Part shown: piece after piece, positions 9,699 to 18,343 of the stretch
How the letters are laid out: each line of letters starts with the position of its first letter
Numbering within the stretch: position 1 is the stretch's first letter
Source of the DNA: Spirochaetales bacterium
GTDB lineage: Bacteria; Spirochaetota; Spirochaetia; DSM-27196; Salinispiraceae
Assembly (NCBI GenBank): GCA_009991955.1
Contig: JAACWS010000024.1
Location: 26,410 to 90,409, forward strand
Reading direction: 5' to 3'
Length of the DNA: 64,000 bases
The notes under the pieces: generated by a model
Told to the model about the DNA's origin: nothing
What the model saw: only the letters and a program-made list of their open reading frames with translations
Databases searched by the model: none
Translations under genes and position numbers: made by a program

Positions 9699-11198
9699 AT
9701 GAACCGAAACCTGTCAAATTCCCTTCGGGGACTTTTTGTTCTTCTGTACCTTTCCCTAGTGCTCTTTGGATGTGCCAGTCCTCCACCCGCTCAGTCTATT
9801 AGCGAACCGAGTTCCCAGGTCCCCGCTTGGGTAACTCAACGACCATCGGCTACGAGTACTACCGAGTACTTTGTTGCTAGTGGAACCGACGAGTCGGCCA
9901 ATGTTCCAAAAGCCGAAGAAGCTGCCGCAGCTGCCCTTATGACCGAGATTAATCAATACTTGGGGGTAGATATCTCGTTGGTTTCAACCACCGAACAGCG
10001 GGCGAGTTTCGACGAGTTTGAGACCGAGATGCGGAACACCATTACCCTCCAGGCGGATGGAAGAATTGCCGGATTTCGAATCCAAGACCGATACGAGGTG
10101 AGCACGGGAGCGGGAGTTACGGTGTATATTCTGGCCTCCTATGAAAAGGCCGCCTTGGAGCAGGAGAGGCAGAAACGAGAAGCCCTTATCCAAGAGCAAG
10201 AGGACGCTGTTTCAATTCCCGAGAATCAGGGGCGAGCAGCATTGAGTGCCCGGGATGGCCTCGGGGCGGTTACAGGCTTTTCTCAAGCCGCCGAAGCGGC
10301 CATGGACGCGAGTATTAGAAACGCCGATGTTCGTTTCGAGCGGAATATGCGGAGTCTGGCCGAGACTATTCAGGCCTTTGAATTGCAGATCTTACAAGTG
10401 CCGAGCCAGTTGGTTGTAAGTGCCCCTCCAACCGAGGACTTCGTTGTGGCCTTGAGTTTTCAGGGCGCCCCGGCCCCAGGACTCGACCTGCGAGCCACCT
10501 TCTCTGAGGCCCAGTCGGGAGGAAGGAGCAGGGTACAAAACATTACCCAGAAAACTGACGCCGATGGTACTGTACGATTCCGACTTCCACCCCCTACCTT
10601 GGTTGGAAGTCAAACTTTGACGGTGAGTTTAGACTTGAGTGCGTATCTTGGGCCCCTGGAAGACGTCCCCCGAGCCCAGCAGGCCCTATCGAACGCCTTG
10701 TTCGACAATGCATCGGCAAAAATGGTTCGTTTACCCTACTCGGTCATAAGTTTGGCTCGAGAAGTTCCTATGGGGATTTTTGTCCTGGATACCGATATTG
10801 CGGGTAACCCAACCGGGCGCACCGAGACTTCCCAGGGTATAGTTCAGGAATTGAGTTCTGCAGGTTTTCGCATTACTCCTCTCAACCTTCAACCCGCCCA
10901 GGTTGGAGCGTCGGTCAATCCCTCGACGGTTATCCAGCTTCTCGACCAGCAAGGGGTAGTGGGGGCCGATCGACTAATCCTCGGGAGAGTTTCGATCGTT
11001 AGTGTAGAAGAGCGGGATGGATTCTTGGTGAGAGTGGGTGGATCGGTCGAGGTTTACGATCGAAATACCGGCGTCCTTTTGTTTTCCCAGGAAGGCTTTA
11101 AGCTGAGCCAAGGGGCGAGCAGTGCCCGGGCTATTTCGTCGGCCTTTAGTAGTTTAGGTAGAGATTTAGGAACCGCGATTGCCCGAGGGTTGCGATAA
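9699..11198 (+). CDS. LPP20-type lipoprotein with CsgG-like C-terminal region
   Basis: The ATG at 9699 is chosen over an in-frame TTG at 9678 because GGAG sits 6 nt before it and the protein then begins with a typical signal sequence. The lipobox is LFGCAS. The early mature region (SSQVPAWVTQRP, then YFVASGTDESANVPKAEEAA) matches the LPP20 pattern: a Trp-containing start, then a helix of alanines where accumulating paralogues vary. Residues about 140-225 form an alpha-helical, probably coiled-coil stretch. Residues about 230-330 look like an Ig-type beta domain. The last ~140 residues resemble a CsgG-like alpha/beta domain ending in IARGLR. About 499 aa. Converges with the GDPD gene, one base apart. 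Role in the envelope unknown. Confidence 0.7.
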   Translation: MNRNLSNSLRGLFVLLYLSLVLFGCASPPPAQSISEPSSQVPAWVTQRPSATSTTEYFVASGTDESANVPKAEEAAAAALMTEINQYLGVDISLVSTTEQRASFDEFETEMRNTITLQADGRIAGFRIQDRYEVSTGAGVTVYILASYEKAALEQERQKREALIQEQEDAVSIPENQGRAALSARDGLGAVTGFSQAAEAAMDASIRNADVRFERNMRSLAETIQAFELQILQVPSQLVVSAPPTEDFVVALSFQGAPAPGLDLRATFSEAQSGGRSRVQNITQKTDADGTVRFRLPPPTLVGSQTLTVSLDLSAYLGPLEDVPRAQQALSNALFDNASAKMVRLPYSVISLAREVPMGIFVLDTDIAGNPTGRTETSQGIVQELSSAGFRITPLNLQPAQVGASVNPSTVIQLLDQQGVVGADRLILGRVSIVSVEERDGFLVRVGGSVEVYDRNTGVLLFSQEGFKLSQGASSARAISSAFSSLGRDLGTAIARGLR

Positions 11199-11199
11199 G

Positions 11200-12024
11200 C
11201 TACCTTTGGACCAAAGCCTCTTTTAGCAACATTGGATCGTCCCCTATAAGGGCCCACGCACCTTGGTTCGCCAGGTCTTGGGCCTCTTTTTTTGTGTTTA
11301 CGGTCCAACTCATAACCAGGGGGCGATGTCTGTTTTTTGTTTTATGCCCTAGGTATTCTAAGGCCAGAGGTATGTGAGGCTTAAGAATTGGGGTGCCGGC
11401 GATGTAGCGACCCAGGCCCCGACGGAGGATTGGTGGCACATCCTCGTGGGCCGAGTAGATTGTAGCCCGGGGAAGGGAGGGGCTTACCAGACTAAACTGG
11501 CGCAGAACAAAAGGATTGAAGCTCGAAACAAGAACATGGTCCTGGAGACCGCGGTCTGCAATGAGGGTGGCGAGGGCCCGACAGAGTTGGTGGTTGAAGT
11601 ATTTCTGTTCTTTGATTTCGATGTCGTAGTAGAGGGTCTTACCCCCGAGGTCAAAAAGGTCTTTGAGCCGTGGCAGGGTCTGGTTGGCAAATTCTTTCCC
11701 GAACCATTGACCTACTGGAGCCGACGAGATTTCTGACCACATTGATTCAGATATTTTCTGGGGCCAGCCCGCGGTCCGCTGGAGAGTCCAGTCGTGGTGG
11801 ATGACCAGTTCGCCGTCATGGGTCATTTGAACATCGAGCTCAACCCCGGGGGTGTCGGTAGCCAAGAGGGCTTCAAAGGCTGCTAGGGTATTTTCTGGGG
11901 CTTGGGCCGAATATCCCCGGTGGCCAAACCGGAGGGGAATACTGAGGTCGACAGCTGAATCGTGGTTTTGTGGCGTCTGGGACGGGTGAAAAAACTGGCG
12001 AAAGGGCGGAAGAAGGGGTCTCAT
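11200..12024 (-). CDS. Glycerophosphodiester phosphodiesterase (GDPD/UgpQ family)
   Basis: 274 aa. The catalytic core begins with FGHRGYSAQAPENTLAAF (the HRG and PEN motifs), followed by GVELDVQMTHDGELVIHHD carrying the ExD metal ligands and the second catalytic histidine, and later DIEIKEQKYF. The family hydrolyses glycerophosphodiesters from phospholipid turnover to glycerol-3-phosphate and an alcohol. No signal peptide, so the cytoplasm is likely. The ATG overlaps the stop of the upstream coiled-coil gene by 4 bp (ATGA), indicating translational coupling. Length is usual for bacterial UgpQ-like enzymes. Confidence 0.9.
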   Translation of the reverse strand: MRPLLPPFRQFFHPSQTPQNHDSAVDLSIPLRFGHRGYSAQAPENTLAAFEALLATDTPGVELDVQMTHDGELVIHHDWTLQRTAGWPQKISESMWSEISSAPVGQWFGKEFANQTLPRLKDLFDLGGKTLYYDIEIKEQKYFNHQLCRALATLIADRGLQDHVLVSSFNPFVLRQFSLVSPSLPRATIYSAHEDVPPILRRGLGRYIAGTPILKPHIPLALEYLGHKTKNRHRPLVMSWTVNTKKEAQDLANQGAWALIGDDPMLLKEALVQR

Positions 12025-12485
12025 TCTCTTGGACTCTTTGGGTATTGAAGTTGGTCTTTTAGTTCTTGAAGGAGGGATTCGGCCTCCTGATCTTTCACCA
12101 GGGTGTCGAGGATCTGGTCGGTGGAGGTTTTTCCCGTCATGGTCTGGAGGGATTGGAGTAGGGTCTCGGGGTCTACGCCACTAGTGCGTCCCTGGGCTTT
12201 TATATCCGCCCGGCGAACCGCCTCTTTGAGGGCCCTAAGTTCCGGTTCGAAAACAGTGAATTCGGCGTTTAACTGACTCAGTCGCAGCCTATGGTTTGTC
12301 AGTTCCGATTCGGCCGCCTGAATTAAGTCGGCACGACCGGCCTCGGAAGCGTTTTTTAGTCGGTCCTTCCAGGTTTCGTAGCCCTGGATACTTTCGGTAA
12401 TCGACTTTTTGAGTTGCTTTTCGGTGAGTATGTATAACGATAGTTGTTGGTAAAGTTCTTCTCGGGTTAGTCCGTCGAGTTCCAT
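12021..12485 (-). CDS. Coiled-coil protein of unknown function
   Basis: About 154 aa if begun at the ATG at 12485 (MELDGLTREELYQ), preceded by an AGG-type ribosome site. A longer in-frame start at 12551 would overlap the start of mnmE on the other strand and is less likely. Nearly the whole protein is predicted helix with heptad-like spacing (SLYILTEKQLKKSI; SELTNHRLRLSQL), and it lacks membrane segments or recognised domains. It overlaps the GDPD gene by 4 bp and is divergent from mnmE. Real gene likely from the tight overlap; function not assignable. Confidence 0.6.
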   Translation of the reverse strand: MELDGLTREELYQQLSLYILTEKQLKKSITESIQGYETWKDRLKNASEAGRADLIQAAESELTNHRLRLSQLNAEFTVFEPELRALKEAVRRADIKAQGRTSGVDPETLLQSLQTMTGKTSTDQILDTLVKDQEAESLLQELKDQLQYPKSPRE

Positions 12486-12549
12486 AGACCTATGATAAAC
12501 GGGGAAGGTGTCCTCGTCCAGGGCGGGAATTTGCGGTATCTTTGGGGCC

Positions 12550-13920
12550 ATGGAAACACGATTTGTTTATCCCGATGATTGTATCGCCGCCCTCGCTACC
12601 CCCTTTGGCGAGAGCGCTTTGGCGGTTATTCGAACGAGCGGCGCGGGCAGTATAGAAAGCCTAGCAAAACTCACCGAGAACCCCGAATCCCTTGAGAAGG
12701 CCGGGGGAAATACCATGGTTTTCGGATACCTAAAAGACCCTGACACCAGCGAGCAGATAGACCAGGTTATGTTCGGAATCTTTCGGGCGCCAAAAAGTTA
12801 CACCGGCGAGGATAGTGTGGAAATGTACTGCCACGGTAGCATTCCTGGAATAGACAGGATACTCCAGACCTTGTTTTCCCATGGGTTTCGTCAGGCCCAG
12901 GGGGGTGAATTTACCCTGCGAGCCTTCTTGAACGGAAAAATGGACCTGACCCAGGCTGAGGCGGTACACGAATTGGTTACTGCCCGAACTCGAACCGCCC
13001 AACACCTGGCCCTAGGAAGGTTAAAAGGGAGCATTTACCATCAAATAGACGGGTATAAGAAGCTTCTAATTCGGGTCCAGGCGGGTGTTTCAATTCAACT
13101 GGATTATCCCGACGATGAGGTGGAGGAGATTCCCTGGGATTTTGAGGTTCTGGATCGGATCCAGAAGGGGCTTGAAACCTTGTTGGCCAGCTATTCGACC
13201 GGGCGACTTTTCCAGGAGGGGGTAGTGGTGGCCCTGGCGGGACGGACCAACGCAGGAAAGTCGTCGTTATTTAATCTGTTCCTCAAAGAAGATCGATCGA
13301 TTGTGTCAGCCATTCCCGGGACCACCCGGGACTACATCGAGGCTCCTCTGTCCCTGAAGGGGGTGCCGGTGAAACTCTACGACACCGCGGGACTGAGGGT
13401 GATTGAAGAGTCCATCGAGCAGGAAGGTATTCGTAGGACGACCCAGGTCATGGGTCGTTCGGATTGCATTTTGTATTTGGTCGATGGAACCCAAGGTTTG
13501 ACCCCCGAGGATGAGGAGCAACTGGCCACCTGGGAACAGAGGCCCCTTATTCGAGTTTGGAACAAGATCGATGCCGAAGGGGTATTGCGGACCCCCGCCG
13601 GCTTTTTACCCTTGAGCGCGACTACCGGCGAAGGGTTTTCGAGCTTGGAAGATAGGCTTTATACCGAGGCAGTGAAGTCTCGGGGAGCGGGGCTGGAGGG
13701 GACCGACGCAGTCATCGATTCGGCCCGGCAGAAGCGTTGTCTCGAAGACACCCTTGGGGCCTTGGCAGATCTGCAACAGGGAATAGCCCAACGCATGCCC
13801 CTGGATGCCCTAGCCCTGGACCTGCAGAGGGCCCTGGGGGCCCTGGGAGAAATTACCGGGGAGGTGACTCGAGAGGACATACTGGATGCCATGTTCAGTG
13901 GGTTCTGCGTTGGAAAGTAG
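12550..13920 (+). CDS. mnmE: tRNA modification GTPase MnmE
   Basis: 456 aa from the ATG at 12550; GGGG lies just upstream. An in-frame start at 12508 is less likely because it lacks the conserved N-terminus. The N-terminal tetrahydrofolate-binding domain (DCIAALATPFGESALAVIRTSG) is followed by a helical domain and the inserted G domain: G1 GRTNAGKSS (about residue 231), DTAG, NKID. The G1 box has Thr where Pro is common. The C-terminus is CVGK, matching the catalytic Cys motif of the family. With MnmG it installs the aminomethyl-type modification at U34 of tRNAs. Followed by mnmG after a 192-nt structured gap. Confidence 0.96.
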   Translation: METRFVYPDDCIAALATPFGESALAVIRTSGAGSIESLAKLTENPESLEKAGGNTMVFGYLKDPDTSEQIDQVMFGIFRAPKSYTGEDSVEMYCHGSIPGIDRILQTLFSHGFRQAQGGEFTLRAFLNGKMDLTQAEAVHELVTARTRTAQHLALGRLKGSIYHQIDGYKKLLIRVQAGVSIQLDYPDDEVEEIPWDFEVLDRIQKGLETLLASYSTGRLFQEGVVVALAGRTNAGKSSLFNLFLKEDRSIVSAIPGTTRDYIEAPLSLKGVPVKLYDTAGLRVIEESIEQEGIRRTTQVMGRSDCILYLVDGTQGLTPEDEEQLATWEQRPLIRVWNKIDAEGVLRTPAGFLPLSATTGEGFSSLEDRLYTEAVKSRGAGLEGTDAVIDSARQKRCLEDTLGALADLQQGIAQRMPLDALALDLQRALGALGEITGEVTREDILDAMFSGFCVGK

Positions 13921-14112
13921 GCAGGGGTACGAAGGCGACAGGGACCGAAGGGGAAAGCCCCGAGCCAGGGGTGAGGGCTTGGACCAAAGGGCCCGGCGGC
14001 CCCCGGGTGACCGAGCGGGCGGAGCCAAGAACCAGAAGTGGGGGCCGGGCGCCCAAAAGAGCAAAAGCCTAAACCCTTGTCTAGTAAGGGCTTTTTATAT
14101 TACAAGAACAGT
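13921..14112 (+). other. GC-rich structured spacer between mnmE and mnmG
   Basis: A 192-nt gap, unusually long for this compact region. The first 140 nt are purine- and GC-rich with several potential hairpins, for example GGGG-AAAG-CCCC near 13950 and GGGCCCGGCGGCCCCCGGG near 13997. Possible reading frames here have no protein-like composition. No match to RNase P RNA, tmRNA or SRP RNA signatures was seen by eye. It could be an mRNA leader or a small structured RNA; unproven. Confidence 0.4.
14074..14096 (+). terminator. Terminator-like hairpin just before mnmG
   Basis: CCCTT-GTCTAGT-AAGGG followed by CTTTTT. The stem is short (5 bp), so it is weak. It ends 16 nt before the mnmG ATG. It might end mnmE transcripts or act as an attenuator. 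The same bases also contain a promoter-like TTGTCT (14077) and TATTAC (14098), which would give a nearly leaderless mnmG mRNA. Confidence 0.4.
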
Positions 14113-16047
14113 ATGGAATTTGATGCAATAGTTGTGGGTGGTGGGCACGCAGGAATTGAGGCGGGTTTGGCCCTGGCCCGTTTACAGTTTGAGACCCTCC
14201 TCATTACCCAAAATTTGGATACCATTGGTAAGCTGTCGTGTAATCCGGCGGTGGGTGGACTGGCCAAGGGCAATATGGTCCGGGAGATTGATGCCCTGGG
14301 GGGCGAGATGGGCCGGCTGATCGATTCGACCATGATTCAGTACCGGGTCTTGAATCGGAGTAAGGGGCCGGCGGTCCAGAGTCCCCGGGCCCAGGCGGAC
14401 AAGCAGCGTTATCAGATTGAGTCGAAAAAAACCCTGGAGATGACTCCCCACCTGCATTTATTCATGGATACGGTGACAGATTTTCTGCTGGATACCCCCG
14501 GGCGGGAGATTCAGGGGGTTGTGACCGAGCGGGGGAAACGATTTACCGCCAAGAAGGTGGTGTTGACCACGGGTACCTTTTTGAACGGAAAGATTTTTAT
14601 CGGCGAACATACCGCTTCTAGTGGCCGGCTGGGGGAGCCTGCGGCCCTGGGTCTGGATAAGGCCCTGAAGGGGGCGGGTTTTGTCATGGGTCGCATGAAG
14701 ACCGGTACCCCTGCCCGGGTGCACAAGGATACCCTGGACCTGAGTAAACTCGAGGTTCAATACGGGGATGACGAGATTATTCCCTTCAGTTTTTCTCACA
14801 CTTCCGTGGCCCGTCCGAATATTCCCTGTTACATCACCTACACCAATGATATGACTCACACAATTATCCGGGAAAATATGCATCGTTCGCCTTTGTATTC
14901 GGGGTTGATTGAGGGTATTGGTCCCCGGTACTGCCCGAGTATAGAGGACAAGGTGGTGAAGTTTCCCAACCGAGACAGACACCAAATTTTTATCGAGCCC
15001 GAGGGTCAGGAAACCGACGAAATGTACCTGAATGGGATTTCTTCCTCCCTGCCCGAGGAGGTCCAGGAGCAGTTCATCCATACCCTGCCGGGGTTGGAGA
15101 AGGCCTGGATCATGCGCCCGGGGTACGCGGTAGAGTACGATTACGTGGACCCCAGCCAGCTGTATCCGACCCTCGAAACGAAACGGATCAAGGGTCTGTA
15201 CATCGCCGGCCAGACCAACGGGACCAGTGGCTACGAGGAGGCCGCCGCCCAGGGTCTGATAGCTGGAGTCAACGCAGCCATGGCCCTACAGGGTAAGCCG
15301 GACTTTATCTTGACCCGGGCCGAGGCCTATATTGGGGTGATGATCGACGACCTGGTGACCCTGGGGACCGAAGAGCCCTACCGAATGTTCACCAGCCGGG
15401 CGGAGCATCGAATTAGTCTGCGCCACGACAGCTCGGACATGCGATTGTACGATCGAGCCCGGGAAGTCGGTTTGCACACCCCCGAGCGTTATCAGGCCTT
15501 TTTAGAGAAACAGCGGGGTATCGAGGAGATTCGCGAACTGCTGAACCAGCGGCGTTTGAGCGAGGCCGAGGGCGAACAGGCCCGGGGAGTTTTGACGGGC
15601 ATTTCTGGTCCCTGGGACCGAACCTGGGGTCGCAGCTTCATGCATCTGTTAAAAAATCCCGAAGTAACCATGGAACAGTTGGTGATCTTAGAACCTTCTT
15701 TGGCCGACGCGCGGCCGGTGGAGTGGCTGCGGCAGGTAGAACTCGACATCAAGTACGAGGGCTACGTAGCTCGCCAAGAGCACGAGATACTGCGATTTAA
15801 CAAGATGGAACACCTCCGCATTCCTGCGGATTTTGATTACGACGGTGTCCATGGTTTGTCCAACGAGGCGAGAGAGAAGTTTAAGAAGGTTTGTCCCTTG
15901 TCGGTAGGTCAAGCAAGCCGGATTTCCGGGGTGCGTAACGCCGATGTGGCCATTTTGATGGTGGCGGTGGCTCGGCGACCCGGTCAGTCCACCACCGACC
16001 GGCAGCTAAGCGACGAGTTGCTGGCGGGTTCTAAGCTGCCCAAGTGA
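14113..16047 (+). CDS. mnmG: tRNA uridine-5-carboxymethylaminomethyl modification enzyme MnmG
   Basis: 644 aa from the ATG at 14113. The N-terminus is the FAD-binding Rossmann motif ([15 protein letters not shown]), followed by signature segments [35 protein letters not shown] (start of the insertion), GYVVEYDY-like GYAVEYDY, and [12 protein letters not shown] at the end. It is the FAD- and NADH-dependent partner of MnmE in wobble-U34 modification. An upstream in-frame start at 14038 would add a non-conserved tail. The GTG of rsmG overlaps its TGA. Length is normal. Confidence 0.96.
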   Translation: MEFDAIVVGGGHAGIEAGLALARLQFETLLITQNLDTIGKLSCNPAVGGLAKGNMVREIDALGGEMGRLIDSTMIQYRVLNRSKGPAVQSPRAQADKQRYQIESKKTLEMTPHLHLFMDTVTDFLLDTPGREIQGVVTERGKRFTAKKVVLTTGTFLNGKIFIGEHTASSGRLGEPAALGLDKALKGAGFVMGRMKTGTPARVHKDTLDLSKLEVQYGDDEIIPFSFSHTSVARPNIPCYITYTNDMTHTIIRENMHRSPLYSGLIEGIGPRYCPSIEDKVVKFPNRDRHQIFIEPEGQETDEMYLNGISSSLPEEVQEQFIHTLPGLEKAWIMRPGYAVEYDYVDPSQLYPTLETKRIKGLYIAGQTNGTSGYEEAAAQGLIAGVNAAMALQGKPDFILTRAEAYIGVMIDDLVTLGTEEPYRMFTSRAEHRISLRHDSSDMRLYDRAREVGLHTPERYQAFLEKQRGIEEIRELLNQRRLSEAEGEQARGVLTGISGPWDRTWGRSFMHLLKNPEVTMEQLVILEPSLADARPVEWLRQVELDIKYEGYVARQEHEILRFNKMEHLRIPADFDYDGVHGLSNEAREKFKKVCPLSVGQASRISGVRNADVAILMVAVARRPGQSTTDRQLSDELLAGSKLPK

Positions 16048-16844
16048 GTGACACCCGGTCCCCGGGGGAACGAGAAAAAGCGCCCCACAAAGAGCGCCAA
16101 AAAAAGCCGGACTTGGCAGGACTATCCCCCGAAGCGCCTAAGCTGAAGGAAGATTTGGACCGGTACGTCCGAGAGCTCAAATTGTGGAACCCTCGGTTGG
16201 GCCTCATTGAGGCTCGGGACGAGGAGATTTTTCCCAAGCATATTTGGGACTGTCTGGCAGCCCTGCCGGTGTTTCGACAGGTTACCGCTGCAGCGGGGCC
16301 GGTTGATCCTGCCGGGCCAGGTGGTCCTGGGGACCCCCTGCGTATCGCCGACCTGGGCAGTGGAGCGGGGCTCCCGGGTTTGGTGTTGTCCCTGGCTTTG
16401 CCCACTAGTCCCGGAGGAAGGCCAATTCGCTGGGTGCTGGTAGAAAAAAGTGGCCGACGGGTGAACTTTCTTCGAAACTGCGCAGCCTTGTTTCCCCAGG
16501 CGCCGGTCGATATTTTGCCCAGCTCCTTCGAAGCCTTACCCACTGAAAGTTTCGATATTCTTACCAACCGGGCGTTTCAGCCCCTGACACCTCAAACCTT
16601 TTCGGATCAGGTACGGTTAGTGAAACCTGGGGGGTGGATTCTTTGGTACAAGGCAAAATATGAGTCCTTGGTTCAGGAGGCTCAGGCTCTGGGTCGAAAT
16701 ATTCGAGTTATTGGCAGTTATACCGAAGCCCAGGAGTTAGATTTTTCTGTTGATTTAGGAGCCTGGCCCCTACAAGTTCCGGGCCTCCAGGCCGAGCGGC
16801 ATTTGGTTCTATGGAAGAAGAGTTCCGGGGATGCCAGGGGCTAA
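16044..16844 (+). CDS. rsmG: 16S rRNA (guanine-527-N7)-methyltransferase RsmG
   Basis: 266 aa, GTG start overlapping the mnmG stop by 4 bp. SAM-binding motif [17 protein letters not shown], then [16 protein letters not shown] and [10 protein letters not shown] fit RsmG (GidB). It methylates G527 of 16S rRNA. The first ~30 residues are charged and not conserved; a short Pro/Gly-rich insert ([10 protein letters not shown]) lies before motif I, making it longer than the usual 210-240 aa. Order mnmE-mnmG-rsmG is the common arrangement near replication origins, but no origin is seen here. It meets the TPR gene tail to tail with a 4-bp overlap. Confidence 0.93.
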   Translation: MSDTRSPGEREKAPHKERQKKPDLAGLSPEAPKLKEDLDRYVRELKLWNPRLGLIEARDEEIFPKHIWDCLAALPVFRQVTAAAGPVDPAGPGGPGDPLRIADLGSGAGLPGLVLSLALPTSPGGRPIRWVLVEKSGRRVNFLRNCAALFPQAPVDILPSSFEALPTESFDILTNRAFQPLTPQTFSDQVRLVKPGGWILWYKAKYESLVQEAQALGRNIRVIGSYTEAQELDFSVDLGAWPLQVPGLQAERHLVLWKKSSGDARG

Positions 16845-18202
16845 ATTGACCGTAGTTTGTCCATGAGGGCGGGCTTATCGATGAGGTCGATAAAGCGGGC
16901 CTCGACGAAGGCTACCGCGCTTTCGCTGAATTCCCCCGCACACATACACAGGCCTCGACCGGCTTTGACGTCCTTGATTCGGGCGTGCAGATCGCGTAAG
17001 ACAAACTCGCCGACCTGACCGGTTGTCCGAACGAAGCGAAAGAGTACGATATCGGCCCAGGCGGGGGTTTCTACCTCGGCCAAGATATCGGCGTATTCAC
17101 CCTTGCGAACCTGAATATCCGAAATTTTCGTGTGGGAGTGGGGGAAATAGTTCTCGGCGATTCTTCTACACAGGGCAGCAAAATCGGCATCGGGGGCGAT
17201 GAGGAAGGTCTGTAAGTTTTGGTTTTTCGACAGCTCGGCGTTTTTCTTTAGTTGGGCGTCCACATCTTTGTAACCCGGGTTTATTGAGTAGATCTTTTTG
17301 AGCAGAGACAGGGCTGTATTGAGGTCTTGCATCTTCATATGGGCATTGGATAGGCGATATTGCAATTCGAGCATGACTTCTTCCCGAATATTCTCGTGGC
17401 GAAGTCCAATTTCGAAGTCCAGGATAGCCGCCTCGTAGTCCTTATTTTTGATTCGTAACGATCCAGCCATGAGGGCTGCTTGGGGTCCGTAGACCGGGTC
17501 GGGTCGCAGGTGGGTGAAGAGCTGAATTGCCATGTCTAATTGACCCGCCTCGTAGTAGGATTGGGCCTGGAAAAAGATTGACTCTTTGTCGTCGGGTCTT
17601 TGCTCGATGACCTTCTTTAGCTGGGTAATTGCATCCTTGTGTTTTTTTGTCTTGTTAAAGGCGATGCCCAAATATTTCTGGGTTGGTAGATGGTTCGGTT
17701 GGAGGCGGAAAGCGGTTTGCAGATTCGCTACGGCTCGTTCGTAATTTTTTCGGCGGTACTCGATGTACCCGAGGTTGTAGGCGATTTCGAATACTTCCGA
17801 ATTGAAGGTCCGGGCGATCATGAGACCCTTGTACGCCTCTTCGTGCTTTTTTAGGTTCAGGGCGGAAAGAGCCTGGCGCAGGGTTACTAAAAACTCATCA
17901 ATCGAGGGGTTGCTGGCGCACATTTCAATGAGCATTCCGTAGGTTCGGTAAGACTTTTCCCAGTCCTGGTCTTGAAAATACACGTCCGAAAGTTCGAGAA
18001 GGGCATTTACGTCTTTAGGATTCTGGGCAAGCCGTTTATTCGCTTCGCGAATTATACCTTCCCGGTCACGGTTTTTACCTTTCTTTCGGTTTTTTCCACC
18101 GGTTTTGTCCCTTTGCCGGGTTATACTGGTTGATATTACAATGAGTAGTAACCCGAGCATTGTAACAACACCGGCTATCAGCAGAAAAAGGGTAATATCC
18201 AT
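16841..18202 (-). CDS. Membrane-anchored TPR protein with Mrr-like C-terminal domain
   Basis: 453 aa. One N-terminal membrane helix (residues about 4-25) is followed by a basic stretch (GGKNRKKGKNRDR) and at least six TPR-like repeats (about 50-300; e.g. ALLELSDVYFQDQDWEKSY, AYNLGYIEYRRKNYERAV). The C-terminal ~120 residues (ILAEVETPAWADIVLFRFVR ... GEFSESAVAFVEARFIDLID) resemble the end of the Mrr/restriction-endonuclease-like fold, but the usual nuclease D-x(n)-E/QxK residues are not apparent, so it is probably a binding domain. A TTGACA-18-AATAAT promoter ends 5 nt before the ATG. Function unknown; scaffold role inferred from the repeats. Confidence 0.72.
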   Translation of the reverse strand: MDITLFLLIAGVVTMLGLLLIVISTSITRQRDKTGGKNRKKGKNRDREGIIREANKRLAQNPKDVNALLELSDVYFQDQDWEKSYRTYGMLIEMCASNPSIDEFLVTLRQALSALNLKKHEEAYKGLMIARTFNSEVFEIAYNLGYIEYRRKNYERAVANLQTAFRLQPNHLPTQKYLGIAFNKTKKHKDAITQLKKVIEQRPDDKESIFFQAQSYYEAGQLDMAIQLFTHLRPDPVYGPQAALMAGSLRIKNKDYEAAILDFEIGLRHENIREEVMLELQYRLSNAHMKMQDLNTALSLLKKIYSINPGYKDVDAQLKKNAELSKNQNLQTFLIAPDADFAALCRRIAENYFPHSHTKISDIQVRKGEYADILAEVETPAWADIVLFRFVRTTGQVGEFVLRDLHARIKDVKAGRGLCMCAGEFSESAVAFVEARFIDLIDKPALMDKLRSI

Positions 18203-18207
18203 ACCCT

Positions 18208-18237
18208 ATTATTCGATAGGGGGATTCTCCTTGTCAA
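18208..18237 (-). promoter_or_regulatory. Sigma-70-type promoter of TPR gene, apparently leaderless
   Basis: On the minus strand TTGACA (18232-18237), an 18-nt spacer and AATAAT (18208-18213). The ATG of the TPR gene begins 5 nt after the -10, which would place the transcription start at or next to the start codon. Confidence 0.6.
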
Positions 18238-18247
18238 GGAAGGGTCT

Positions 18248-18266
18248 CTCCCCATAAAATGGGGAG
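18248..18266. repeat. Perfect hairpin CTCCCCAT-AAA-ATGGGGAG in divergent intergenic region
   Basis: An 8-bp perfect inverted repeat with 3-nt loop between the divergent TPR gene and the gene at 18344. A further imperfect pair flanks it (TTGTCAAG 18231-18238 and CTTGATAA about 18270-18277). No T-run follows on either strand, so an operator or cruciform is likelier than a terminator. Confidence 0.4.
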
Positions 18267-18281
18267 GATCTTGATAAACCC

Positions 18282-18317
18282 CAACTTAGCCAGAAAACGG
18301 GATGATAGAGGTCCCCA
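18282..18317 (+). promoter_or_regulatory. 36-bp shared upstream element, copy 1
   Basis: CAACTTAGCCAGAAAAC, six variable bases, then ATAGAGGTCCCCA. The same two blocks with the same 6-base gap occur at 48666-48701. It ends 26 nt before the start of the gene at 18344, a position and layout that would fit an alternative-sigma promoter (AACTT as -35, ATAGAG as -10 17 nt later). Promoter identity is inference. Confidence 0.5.
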
Positions 18318-18343
18318 GGACCGAGGAACGAAGGAGGTAGGGG

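Noticed and set aside
12486..12551. Upstream start for the coiled-coil gene sharing the mnmE start codon
   Set aside because: It would overlap the mnmE start on the opposite strand; the ATG at 12485 has a ribosome site and leaves room for promoters.
13921..14112. RNase P, SRP RNA, tmRNA or replication origin next to mnmE-mnmG-rsmG
   Set aside because: No conserved motif of these RNAs and no DnaA boxes (TTATCCACA) were seen; only hairpins and GC-rich sequence are supported.
14458..15081. Long minus-strand open frame (207 codons) inside mnmG
   Set aside because: It lies wholly within mnmG and its composition is that of a shadow frame; mnmG motifs occupy the other strand throughout.
16031..16567. 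Minus-strand open frame (178 codons) across rsmG
   Set aside because: Arg/Ser/Pro-rich shadow of rsmG, which has clear methyltransferase motifs.
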